Assembly (NCBI RefSeq): GCF_019551435.1
Contig: NZ_CP080544.1
Coordinates: 1,302,001-1,366,000 of the forward strand
Source of the DNA: Lysobacter soyae
GTDB lineage: Bacteria; Pseudomonadota; Gammaproteobacteria; Xanthomonadales; Xanthomonadaceae
Reading direction: 5' to 3'
DNA length: 64,000 nt
A program made the position numbers and the translations under genes. This document shows positions 17,291 to 25,438 of the stretch, piece after piece. The stretch's first letter is position 1, and each line of letters opens with the position of its first letter. A model generated the notes under the pieces. That model saw only the letters and a program-made list of their open reading frames with translations, made no database searches and had not been told where the DNA came from.

Positions 17291-18291
17291 GCGAGTGGCT
17301 GCCTGTCGCATGGTTCGGCGTCATTGCATTCGGCGTCATGATGTACGTGCTGCTGGACGGTTTTGTGTTGGGTCTCGGCATCTTGGCGGCGTTTGCGCGG
17401 GACGAAGCGCAACTCGACGACATGATGAACACGGCCGCACCCATCTGGGACGGCAACGAAACCTGGTTGGTTTTGGGCGGTGCGGGCTTGATGGCGGCGT
17501 TCCCGCGTGCCTACGCCATCATTCTGTCGAACCTGTACTTGCCTGTGCTGCTGATGTTAATTGCACTGGTGTTCCGCGGCGTGGCGTTTGAGTTTCGCTT
17601 CAAAGCGGTGCGCAGCAAACGCCATTGGGGATTTGCATTTGCGGCGGGCTCGATCTTGGCCGCGTTCGCCCAAGGCTTGATGCTGGGTGCCATCGTGCAG
17701 GGATTGCCGGCAGATCCGCAACAGGCGCGCACGACCTTTGCGTGGTTCAGTCCGTTTGCCATGACAACCGGCGTCGCCTTGGTGTTCGGCTACGCGTTGC
17801 TCGGCGCCTCGTGGTTGATCTTGAAAACCGAAGGCAATCTGCGCCGCCGTGCGCGCGAATGGATTCGACCGTTGATTGTCGCCATGTTGGCGTTCATTGG
17901 TTTGGTGAGCTCTTGGTTGCCCTTCTTGGACTCGCGCATCATGGCCCGTTGGTTCGAGGGCAACCGCTTCTTGTGGTTATCGCCGATGCCGATCGCCGTG
18001 TTGGTTTGTGCCGTCATGCTATGGCGGGCCGCTGCCATGCGCAGCCACGATGCCAGGCCGTTCTTACTGAGCTATGCCCTGTTTGCACTCGGCTTCATTG
18101 GGCTCCTCATCGGGCTGTGGCCGAACATCGTCCCGCCTTCCTTGAGTTTGTGGGAGGCTTCATCACCACCCTCGTCGCAAGGCTTCGTGTTCGTCGGGTT
18201 GGTGATTTTGCTACCCGTCATCCTGGGATACACGGCATGGTCCTACCGTGTGTTCCGCGGGAAGATTGAAGGGGGAAGCGGTTACCACTAA
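17287..18291 (+). CDS. cydB: Cytochrome bd-type quinol oxidase subunit II
   Basis: The 334-residue CydB/CioB subunit has about eight membrane segments. It begins MSEWLPVAWFGVIAFGVMMYVLLDGFVLG, the standard CydB start with its DGF motif, and continues with TAAPIWDGNETWLVLGGAGLMAAFP and RGVAFEFRFK. The C-terminal GYTAWSYRVFRGKI is also typical. Translation is coupled to cydA by a 4-bp overlap. The next gene is convergent 11 bases later, so no small CydX-type subunit gene follows. The pair gives a high-affinity, cyanide-resistant route to oxygen. Confidence 0.94.
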   Translation: MSEWLPVAWFGVIAFGVMMYVLLDGFVLGLGILAAFARDEAQLDDMMNTAAPIWDGNETWLVLGGAGLMAAFPRAYAIILSNLYLPVLLMLIALVFRGVAFEFRFKAVRSKRHWGFAFAAGSILAAFAQGLMLGAIVQGLPADPQQARTTFAWFSPFAMTTGVALVFGYALLGASWLILKTEGNLRRRAREWIRPLIVAMLAFIGLVSSWLPFLDSRIMARWFEGNRFLWLSPMPIAVLVCAVMLWRAAAMRSHDARPFLLSYALFALGFIGLLIGLWPNIVPPSLSLWEASSPPSSQGFVFVGLVILLPVILGYTAWSYRVFRGKIEGGSGYH

Positions 18292-18302
18292 GGGCTTTCG
18301 GA

Positions 18303-18776
18303 TCAGCCGCGCACGGCGGCCTCGATTGCCGCCACGTCGATTTTCTTCATCGGCATCATGGCTTCAAACGCACGTTTGGCAACGTCGCCACCTTGCATCA
18401 TGGCTTCGGTCAGCGCGCGCGGGGTGATCTGCCAGCTGATGCCCCATTTATCGCGGCACCAGCCGCACTGACTTTCTTCGCCGCCATTGCCGACGATGGC
18501 GTTCCAATACAGATCCGTTTCGGCCTGATCTTCGGTTGAAATCTGGAACGAAAAGGCCTCGTTGTGTTTGAACACATCGCCGCCGTTCAAGCCGATGCAC
18601 GGAATCCCAGCCACGGTGAAATCCACCGTCAGCGCAGCGCCCTGCTTGCCTCCCGGATAGTCGGAGGGCGCGTAATGGACCTTGCCCATGCTGCTGTCAG
18701 GGAAGAGACCGGTATAGAAACGCGCCGCTTCTTCCGCGTCGCTTACGTACCACAGGCAGACAGTGTTCTTGTTCAT
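18303..18776 (-). CDS. VOC family protein (PhnB-like)
   Basis: The 157-residue protein has the vicinal-oxygen-chelate fold pattern of the PhnB / 3-demethylubiquinone methyltransferase-like group. Visible parts are CLWYVSDAEEAARFYTGLFPDS at the start, the central FTVAGIPCIGLNGGDVF and the end CGWCRDKWGISWQITPRAL. A late Met-rich tail (MMQGGDVAKRAFEAMMPMKKIDV) is characteristic of this subgroup, which usually has no known reaction. Its ATG overlaps the stop of the upstream diguanylate cyclase gene (ATGA), so the two are cotranscribed. Confidence 0.88.
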   Translation of the reverse strand: MNKNTVCLWYVSDAEEAARFYTGLFPDSSMGKVHYAPSDYPGGKQGAALTVDFTVAGIPCIGLNGGDVFKHNEAFSFQISTEDQAETDLYWNAIVGNGGEESQCGWCRDKWGISWQITPRALTEAMMQGGDVAKRAFEAMMPMKKIDVAAIEAAVRG

Positions 18777-19783
18777 GGCATGACCTCCGCGTCACGCAAA
18801 GCGATGGTGTTCCGGCCGGATGTCTTGGCGCGATAGAGCACGCGGTCCACATCTTTGACGAACATTTCAGGCGACAGACGTTCGCAGGCGCGCGCCGTGC
18901 CCACACCGAAACTCGCCGTGACGAATTCACTCACATCGGAACCGCCGTGCAGAATTTCCAGCTTCGCGATTTGCGCAGCGCAACTTTGCGCGAGCGCGTA
19001 CGCGGTTTCCTGGTTGGTGTCCGGCAACAGCACAATGAACTCTTCGCCACCGAAACGCGCGACCACATCACTTGAACGCCGTGCGACAGAAAGCAATGCA
19101 CCGGCAACACGCTTCAAACAATCATCGCCCGCGATGTGCCCGTGAATATCATTGAAGTTCTTGAAATGATCGATGTCGAGAACGATCAATGACACCGGCA
19201 AACCGCTGGTACAGGCATGCGCCCATTCGGACTCAAGGCGCGTGTCGAACAATCGACGGTTTGAAATACCCGTCAGGCCGTCTGTGAAGGACAGATGCTC
19301 CAACTCCTGATTGAGTCGCTGCATCTCGTTTTCAATCGCCTTGCGTTCGCTGATATCAAACATGAAGCCGATGAGGCTCTCGACCTCACCCATCTCGTTG
19401 CGAACCACGTGGACCACATCCCGTATCCATACGTAGCTTCCGTCCGGTTTCAGCGCCCGGTAATCGGCCTCATGGTCGACGCCCGCCTTCGATTGCGACA
19501 CGCAAAAGTTCACAACGTACTCGCGGTCTTCCACATGCATCCGGTTGACCCAATCATCCACGGTCTTCCACGAGTCAGGCGTCCAACCGAGCAAGGACTC
19601 GATCTGTGGACCGATGTAGGCAAACTCCATGGTTGCCCAATTGATTTTCCACGGAATGGCGTTGGTGGATTCAAGCAGTGTCTTGTACACGCCGGCGTTC
19701 TCAATGACATCCTGAACATGCGCGTCGGCAGGCGGTATATCACTGGTCAGCACTGCCGTCGTCGCCGACGTCGCTCTGTTCAT
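18773..19783 (-). CDS. PAS-domain diguanylate cyclase
   Basis: This soluble 336-residue c-di-GMP synthase is read from the ATG at 19783, with CCGGAG about eight bases upstream; an ATG at 19810 is possible but poorly spaced. An N-terminal PAS fold (about 25-150; AYIGPQIESLLGWTPDSWKT, ALKPDGSYVWIRDVVHVV, GFMFDISERKAIE) precedes the GGDEF domain. The GGDEF domain carries GGEEF at 245-249 and an RSSD inhibitory site at the correct spacing. It has no membrane segment, so it senses a cytoplasmic ligand, redox state or protein partner. It is cotranscribed with the VOC protein and lies just downstream of another GGDEF gene on the same strand. Confidence 0.9.
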   Translation of the reverse strand: MNRATSATTAVLTSDIPPADAHVQDVIENAGVYKTLLESTNAIPWKINWATMEFAYIGPQIESLLGWTPDSWKTVDDWVNRMHVEDREYVVNFCVSQSKAGVDHEADYRALKPDGSYVWIRDVVHVVRNEMGEVESLIGFMFDISERKAIENEMQRLNQELEHLSFTDGLTGISNRRLFDTRLESEWAHACTSGLPVSLIVLDIDHFKNFNDIHGHIAGDDCLKRVAGALLSVARRSSDVVARFGGEEFIVLLPDTNQETAYALAQSCAAQIAKLEILHGGSDVSEFVTASFGVGTARACERLSPEMFVKDVDRVLYRAKTSGRNTIALRDAEVMP

Positions 19784-19833
19784 TGGAACGCTCCGGAAAA
19801 TTTTTTCCATCCTACACCCGTCGCATCACGGGC

Positions 19834-21867
19834 TCACGACGTCCCCACACCCGGACCTGCCACATCGCGAAGGCGCAAATGACCCTGCGCCTGCGCCTGA
19901 TCCAGATCGATTTCCTCTTCAGTCTCCGCCAGCGCCCGTTCATCTATTAGTGAAACGCACACAGCGTGATTGCGCCCCCCGCCCTTGGCGCGATACAAGG
20001 CCAAATCGGCGATCTGCAAGGCAAATCGCCAAGCGCGGACGCCGGTCTCCGGGATGGTGGTGGCGCCGGCAGAGACCGTGACCGGAATGGATCCCGACTT
20101 GTAGCGCACCGGGGTTGAGCCGATCGCCGCCAAGACCTTCGAGACGACGGTGCAAGCACCATCCGCGCCGGTGCCGGGCAAGACCAAAACAAATTCCTCG
20201 CCACCCCAACGCACCACCGAATCTTCGGTACGGACCAAGTCGCGCATCCGGCGGGAGACCTCAATCAACACGGCATCCCCCGCGTCGTGACCAAAGGAGT
20301 CATTGATCTGTTTGAAATGATCGAGGTCGAGAACAACGAGGCTCAAAAACGGCTGAGGTGTTCTCAGCTCGTGCTTGGGCAGCCCTGCGGCCGCTTGCTG
20401 CAACAAATTCTGAAAGTGACGGCGATTGTAGGTGCCGGTCAGCGGATCACGCGCCGTCTGTTCTTCCAACACTTCGTTGGCGCGACTCAATCGGCGATTG
20501 GCCGATCGGACGCCACGCAATCGCCGCACCAAATAAAACGCGGCGATGGCCAAGGCAACGGCAACGACCAGCCACATCCAGCGTTGAGCATTTCTGGCTT
20601 CCGCCAACGCCTTTTGTTGCGCATTAATCGCAGACAAGCGATCAATCTCTTGTTGCTTTCGCTCAACCGCAAACTCTTCCTGCAGCGCCAGCACGTCGCG
20701 CTGGCGCTCCTGGGCGGTGAGCGTTTTTTCCATCTCCGCGACCCGGTGCAAGGCGTCGACCGCCTCTTTATAGCGACCACTCCGCTCGTAAATGCCGATC
20801 AACTCTTTCGTCATGCCAATGACGTGCTCGCTGTTCTGCATCTTCGTGGCAATGGCGATGGCCTGCTGCACGCGCTCAATGCCTTTGTCCAACTGACCCA
20901 AATGCGACAGCGCGATGCCTTCGTTGGTCAGTGCGATGGCCAGGCTGCGCTGTTCATCCAGCGAGCGCGCCAAAGTGCCGGCTTGAACGGCATAGTCCAA
21001 GGCCGTCTCGAACTCATTGCGTTGCAGGTGGTAGTCGGCAATGTTGGACAGCGCAATCATCCGCACCTCCGCCAAATCCGGCACGGCGGACGCGCGTTGT
21101 AGCGCGTTGGTCAATGCTTCGTATTGGCCTTCGCGGTTGTTGCGAAGCGCGTAGATATGGCCGAGATTGAGGTAGCCGTAGGCCAGCTGAAAACCAAATC
21201 CGATGCGCGTGGCCTGGCTGATGGCCTCCTTGATATAGGCGTCTGCCCGAGGGAAGTCGCCGAGGCTTGCATTATCCAACGCGAGAAGGATCGTCATCTC
21301 GACTTGTAGCGCGGCGTTCTTTTGCTGATCGGCGATCCGCAGGGCCTTCAGCGCATCTTGGATGGATTTGGCGTAGTGTCCGGCGAGTCTGTAGTTGCGG
21401 GCACGTGCGGCGTACAAATGCGCCCAAGCATCGGGTGGCGCGTCGCTGCCCATCGCCTGCTCTGCACGCGTCAATAAGGTCAAGGTCGTGGCGGCCCCTT
21501 TTCGGGTCAGGTCCCAGCTTGCACGTAGGACCATGGCCTGCGCTTTACACGGCTTGCAAGCTTGGGATTGGCCGGCTTGCTCGAGTCCATCAATCGCTTG
21601 CGTGAAAGCCGTGGCGTTGTCGGCGGCGGCAGCCAATTGTCCGAGGGCGACAAAATATTGGCGCTTTGCTTCCGCGGAGGCGTTTTCGCCCGGACGATCT
21701 TTGGCGGCCTCCAAAGCGGCAATCCGCGTCGATGGCGCGTCGTAGCCGTGCATACGCGTCTGCGCGATGATGTCCGCCACAGACTGTGCTTGCGCCGCAG
21801 CCATCGCCGGCAGGCAAAGTAAAAAAATCAGCACCGCTGTTCTTCTACACACCAGCATGAACGTCAT
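19834..21867 (-). CDS. TPR-sensor diguanylate cyclase
   Basis: This membrane-bound c-di-GMP synthase is read from the ATG at 21867 (677 residues), chosen because a signal peptide follows at once (MLVCRRTAVLIFLLCLPAMAAAQ). The frame stays open to 22113, but that would run through the opposite gene trmY. Periplasmic TPR-like helices (about 40-440) are followed by a membrane segment (WMWLVVAVALAIAAFYLV) and a GGDEF domain with GGEEF at about 555-559. An RTED inhibitory site sits five residues earlier. This architecture is common in Xanthomonadaceae. No strong ribosome-binding site is visible; the ATG three codons later is an alternative. Confidence 0.88.
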   Translation of the reverse strand: MTFMLVCRRTAVLIFLLCLPAMAAAQAQSVADIIAQTRMHGYDAPSTRIAALEAAKDRPGENASAEAKRQYFVALGQLAAAADNATAFTQAIDGLEQAGQSQACKPCKAQAMVLRASWDLTRKGAATTLTLLTRAEQAMGSDAPPDAWAHLYAARARNYRLAGHYAKSIQDALKALRIADQQKNAALQVEMTILLALDNASLGDFPRADAYIKEAISQATRIGFGFQLAYGYLNLGHIYALRNNREGQYEALTNALQRASAVPDLAEVRMIALSNIADYHLQRNEFETALDYAVQAGTLARSLDEQRSLAIALTNEGIALSHLGQLDKGIERVQQAIAIATKMQNSEHVIGMTKELIGIYERSGRYKEAVDALHRVAEMEKTLTAQERQRDVLALQEEFAVERKQQEIDRLSAINAQQKALAEARNAQRWMWLVVAVALAIAAFYLVRRLRGVRSANRRLSRANEVLEEQTARDPLTGTYNRRHFQNLLQQAAAGLPKHELRTPQPFLSLVVLDLDHFKQINDSFGHDAGDAVLIEVSRRMRDLVRTEDSVVRWGGEEFVLVLPGTGADGACTVVSKVLAAIGSTPVRYKSGSIPVTVSAGATTIPETGVRAWRFALQIADLALYRAKGGGRNHAVCVSLIDERALAETEEEIDLDQAQAQGHLRLRDVAGPGVGTS

Positions 21868-21978
21868 CGCGCAAGAAAAGAGTGATTTGATCTTAGCCCT
21901 CCGAATCGGAAGTTGATTCGAACGTCTGGTGCCATTGTCACATTTGTGTGCCAGGTCTCGAAATGAGACGATTCCCGC

Positions 21979-22590
21979 ATGAGAACTTTCGTCCTCCGCG
22001 CACGCGCGGCACCCACAGACAGCACACGCCTTTTGGCTTCCGTGGGTCAGGAGGCACATCCCGAGGTCCTCGCCCATACATTGATGAATGCCATCTTCGT
22101 CGCGCAATCCCATCGCCCCGATGTGGTGGTCTATCTGGTGCTTGAAAGCACCGCTGACTATTCACGCACGCTTCGCTTTGATGTCAATGAGATGCACGAC
22201 ATCGGCGGCTTCGACGAGCGCGCCCTGCTGGGCAAAATCGCCAAGGCGTTGGACGTTTCCCGCGGAATGGGCAAAGAAACCAGCCGACCGGTGGAGTCCG
22301 GGGTCGAAGTGCGAACTGTGAGTTTCGAGCGCCTGGTGCAGGAATTGTCCGCCGACCACCAGCTGTTCATGATGGATCCCAAAGGTGCACCCATCAGTGA
22401 GCAGACGCTTACGGACAACCCGTGCTTCTTGTTGACCGACCACATCCCGATGCCGAAAAAGGTCATACCCAGCTTGACCCGAATGGGTGCAAAGACCATT
22501 TCGCTCGGACCGAAGATGCTGTTTGCCTCCCAATGCGTCGTGCTGATCCATCACGCATTGGATGCATGCCAGCCGGTCCCGCGCAGGTAA
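21979..22590 (+). CDS. trmY: TrmY-like SPOUT methyltransferase (COG1901/DUF358)
   Basis: The 203-residue protein starts MRTFVLRARAAPTDS, the hallmark opening of archaeal TrmY, which N1-methylates pseudouridine 54 in tRNA. Further matches are LMNAIFVAQSHRPDVVVYLVL, RTLRFDVNEMHDIGGFDERAL and the SAM-binding trefoil-knot end SLGPKMLFASQCVVLIHHALD. GAGACG lies about eight bases before the ATG. Bacterial members of this family exist in a scatter of gammaproteobacteria, but their substrate is not settled because bacterial tRNAs normally carry m5U at position 54. It is divergent from the TPR diguanylate cyclase and its last 40 bases overlap the convergent metallophosphoesterase gene. Confidence 0.85.
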   Translation: MRTFVLRARAAPTDSTRLLASVGQEAHPEVLAHTLMNAIFVAQSHRPDVVVYLVLESTADYSRTLRFDVNEMHDIGGFDERALLGKIAKALDVSRGMGKETSRPVESGVEVRTVSFERLVQELSADHQLFMMDPKGAPISEQTLTDNPCFLLTDHIPMPKKVIPSLTRMGAKTISLGPKMLFASQCVVLIHHALDACQPVPRR

Positions 22591-23369
22591 GTGAAGCACT
22601 TTTCCGCACTAGGCAAATAGGCGCCCTGCGAAGGCGCCCACGCCAGTGTTTGAATGTGCAGATCATTTCGGCCGATACGCAGAACGTTGAAGGCATTCTG
22701 TTCACCGCGCTCGCGCGTCGATGTGGCCGTACCCGCCTGGACCACGATCGCCGCGAAGCCTTCGATGCGATAGCGCTGGGCCGTGGTGACAGTATTGCTG
22801 AGGTGGAGGTGGCCGGACAGGAACACATCGACTTCAGCGCGCGCGAATTCGGCCATCGCCATCGGCGCACGTCCGAGAACGTCTGATTCGTCGCCACCCG
22901 GCGGAACCTCGAACGGATGATGGGTCACGACGATGCGGGTCACCGCCTCAGGCAATCCTTCGAAGCGATCTGCAACCGCGCGCACCTGCGCCACATTGAT
23001 GCGACCGCCTTTGAACGTCAGAGATCTCGCGGTATTGACACCGACGATGGCGATTTCGTCGTCAAAAAAAACGGGGAGCGCTTCGTTCGAAATGAACTTG
23101 CGAAACCTTGTCAACGGTGAAAAGAATCGCCGCACCAGATCATAGAGCGGAATGTCGTGATTTCCCGGCACCACGATTTGCGGCAGATCTAAGGTGGCCA
23201 GATACGCGCGCGCGGCTTCGAACTGTGACTTCCGTGCGCGCTGGGTGAGGTCGCCGGACACCACCAAAACATCCGGACGGATGCCCAAGATGGCTTCACG
23301 CAGTGGCGAAAGCAGTGTTGGATCCACCGCACCGAAATGTAGATCCGAGACATGCACGATCGTACGCAT
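22551..23369 (-). CDS. Calcineurin-like metallophosphoesterase
   Basis: This 272-residue cytoplasmic enzyme has all class III phosphodiesterase metal motifs in order: DLH (Asp9, His11), GDLTQ, GNHD, THHPFEV and GHLH. The arrangement resembles CpdA-type cyclic nucleotide phosphodiesterases, but the class also includes UDP-diacylglucosamine and nucleotide phosphatases, so substrate is open. Its ATG overlaps the upstream lipid-kinase stop by one base (TGATG), suggesting that the two proteins act on related molecules, for example a lipid phosphate made by one and hydrolysed by the other (inference). Confidence 0.9.
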   Translation of the reverse strand: MRTIVHVSDLHFGAVDPTLLSPLREAILGIRPDVLVVSGDLTQRARKSQFEAARAYLATLDLPQIVVPGNHDIPLYDLVRRFFSPLTRFRKFISNEALPVFFDDEIAIVGVNTARSLTFKGGRINVAQVRAVADRFEGLPEAVTRIVVTHHPFEVPPGGDESDVLGRAPMAMAEFARAEVDVFLSGHLHLSNTVTTAQRYRIEGFAAIVVQAGTATSTRERGEQNAFNVLRIGRNDLHIQTLAWAPSQGAYLPSAEKCFTYLRGTGWHASNA

Positions 23370-24289
23370 CAGTGACTCTCCGAGGTCAACGGCACGATCA
23401 CAGTCAGTGACCGGGGACGGATCCGATACCGCAACGGAATGGTGAGTGTGTCGACCTCGCCGTCGCGCGCGACAAGCGCGGAAGGATGGCGTGATTCAAC
23501 CGATAAAGACGTGGCAATAATTCGATCCAAGTCGCGACCGTGAACAATCTTGCCAAGCATCGCGCGGACGACGAGCAGCACCAAACCCCAAGGATCACGC
23601 TGGCGAACCACATAGATCGCCAGCACGCCTTCATCGAGCCGATTGCGCCCTCCGGATTGCAAGCCTTCAATTTGATAGTCATTGTTTCCGACAAAAACAA
23701 ATGGCGTTCGCCGCTGGATGTTTTGACCATTGACGCAGAGCGTCAGATGAAAAGTTTGGGGATGGCGCAGCACGGACCAACCCGCGCGCATCATCGCAGT
23801 CCATTTGCCGAGCTTGCGGTGCTTTTGCAAAGTTTCCCGGCTCGCGACCATTTGCGGATACAGACCGATGCTCGAGTTGTTCAAGAACAGGTGTCCGTTG
23901 ACTTCGGCCACGTCGATACGGCGTCTGTGATCAGCCGCGATGACCTCGATGGCTTGGTCGAGATCGGTCGGTACGCCGAGGTCGCGCGCAAAGTGGTTGA
24001 GTGTGCCAGTGGGGATGAGCGCCAATGCTGCGTCTTCCGTTTCGATCAGTGCCGTCGCTACCGCATTGACTGTGCCATCGCCACCGGCTGCGGCAAAACT
24101 GCGGATGCCGCTGTCCAATGCACTTTGCACGATGCCAGCAATTTCGGACCCCTCGACTCTGTGGACGCGCGCATCGCAACCACGCGAAACGAAAGCCCTG
24201 AGGACTTCATCGGAATCCAAATGCTGAGCGGTCAGAGCTTGCTTGTTGATCACGACCACAATGGGCCGGCTTTCAGAAATTTGTGCCAT
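23369..24289 (-). CDS. Diacylglycerol kinase-family lipid kinase (YegS/BmrU-like)
   Basis: The 306-residue protein has the DAGK catalytic domain: VVVINKQA near the start, the ATP-binding AAAGGDGTVNAVATAL (GGDGT at 69-73), the conserved LIPTGTLNHFARDLGVP, the substrate-side FLNNSSIGLYPQMVA and the C-terminal GEVDTLTIPLRYRIRPRSLTV. It is soluble and would phosphorylate a diacylglycerol- or sphingosine-like lipid at the inner membrane. It is translationally coupled to the metallophosphoesterase downstream. The divergent DUF1428 gene shares the 130-base promoter gap. Confidence 0.9.
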   Translation of the reverse strand: MAQISESRPIVVVINKQALTAQHLDSDEVLRAFVSRGCDARVHRVEGSEIAGIVQSALDSGIRSFAAAGGDGTVNAVATALIETEDAALALIPTGTLNHFARDLGVPTDLDQAIEVIAADHRRRIDVAEVNGHLFLNNSSIGLYPQMVASRETLQKHRKLGKWTAMMRAGWSVLRHPQTFHLTLCVNGQNIQRRTPFVFVGNNDYQIEGLQSGGRNRLDEGVLAIYVVRQRDPWGLVLLVVRAMLGKIVHGRDLDRIIATSLSVESRHPSALVARDGEVDTLTIPLRYRIRPRSLTVIVPLTSESH

Positions 24290-24420
24290 TGACCAAATGA
24301 TCGCAAACGGCTGTCCCGCGCCGTTTCACACGACGCCACTGTCAAAATCCCCCGGTCGCATTCAGTTTGGCTGTCACGCAACGCCGCATAGAATCGAGCC
24401 TCCCCGCCGGAGAAAACCGC

Positions 24421-24786
24421 ATGGCTTATATCGATGGATTCATTATCGCGGTGCCGACCGCCAACAAGGAAAAATTCATTGCCCATTGCGAGAAAGGCGA
24501 TTCGATCTTCATCGAGTTCGGCGCGACACGGGTGGTGGAATGTTGGGGAGATGATGTCCAACGCGGCAAGGTCACGGACTTTTTCGGCGCCGTCAAAGCC
24601 ACCGACGAAGAGTCCGTGGTGTTTTCATGGATTGAATGGCCTGACAAAGCGACACGTGATGCGGGCATGAAAAAGATGATGGACACGAAAGATCCGCGCA
24701 TGGATCCGCAATCGAATCCCATGCCGTTTGACGGCATGCGTTTGATTTACGGTGGTTTTCAACCGGTGTACGAGCTCAAAGCGTGA
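24421..24786 (+). CDS. DUF1428 family protein
   Basis: The 121-residue product starts at the ATG at 24421, with GGAG nine bases upstream; earlier in-frame starts have no site. It begins MAYIDGFIIAVPTANKEKF, and has RVVECWGDDVQRGKVTDFFGAVKA, the WIEWPDKATRDAGMKKMM segment and MPFDGMRLIYGGFQPVYEL at the end, which together define DUF1428, a dimeric ferredoxin-like fold of unknown function. It overlaps the glutathione S-transferase frame that follows by GTGA, so the two formed an operon. Confidence 0.92.
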   Translation: MAYIDGFIIAVPTANKEKFIAHCEKGDSIFIEFGATRVVECWGDDVQRGKVTDFFGAVKATDEESVVFSWIEWPDKATRDAGMKKMMDTKDPRMDPQSNPMPFDGMRLIYGGFQPVYELKA

Positions 24787-25427
24787 TTCCGACGATCACG
24801 GCATTCAAACAGTCGCCGGACCGCGGTCGCGGTCTGGCGAGGGATATGCGCGTTCGCTGGGCGCTTGAAGAAGTGAGTCAAGCGGTGAACGTGCGTTTGG
24901 TGAGCTTTCCGGAAATGAAAGCACCCGAGCACATGGCGCTACATCCCTTCGGCCAAATCCCGACCTATGAAGAAGGCGCGCTGACCTTGTTCGAGTCCGG
25001 CGGCATCATTCTGCGCATTGCGGAAACGCATGAAGGACTGCTGCCCGTCGATGCTGATGCGCGTTCGCGTGCGATCACCTGGATGTTTGCGGCACTGAAC
25101 ACGATGGAACCCCCGATTATCGAATTCGGCATGGCCAAATTGTTTGAACGCGATAAGCCGTGGTTCGAGTAACGCCAGCCCATGTTGGAAGAGCGGGTTC
25201 GAAATCGACTCTCACAACTGTCTTCAAGACTCGGCGAGGCGGAATGGTTGGATGGCGAGTTCTCTGCCGGCGACCTGTTGATGGTGACCGTGCTTCGACG
25301 ACTGGATGGTCACGGTATAGTCGAAGCACACGCCAACTTGGCCGACTATGTGAAGCGTGGCGAGGCCAGGCCAGCGTATCAGCGCGCGTTTGCGGCGCAA
25401 TTGGCGGTATTTGAAAACAATTCCTAG
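24783..25427 (+). pseudogene. Glutathione S-transferase interrupted by one in-frame stop
   Basis: Two open pieces in the same frame together make one GST of normal length (about 214 codons). The N-terminal thioredoxin-fold half (ITAFKQSPDRGRG, LHPFGQIPTYEEGALTLFESGGIILRIAE) runs from a GTG at 24783 to a TAA at 25170-25172. The all-helical C-terminal half (LSSRLGEAEWLDGEFSAGDLLMV, ANLADYVKRGEARPAYQRAF) continues to 25427 without any frame change. The TAA follows KPWFE at the domain boundary, and is one C-to-T change away from CAA (Gln). Either the gene is recently inactivated, or the halves are made separately from the ATG at 25182, or it is a sequencing error. Its start overlaps the DUF1428 stop. 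Confidence 0.88.
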
Positions 25428-25438
25428 GACTCGAATCC

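Noticed and set aside
21868-22113. N-terminal extension of the TPR diguanylate cyclase to 22113
   Set aside because: It would overlap trmY by 135 bases and place the signal peptide 85 residues inside the protein.
25170-25172. Programmed frameshift or selenocysteine in the GST gene
   Set aside because: Both halves share one frame, so no shift is needed; the stop is TAA, not TGA, and no SECIS-like hairpin was seen.
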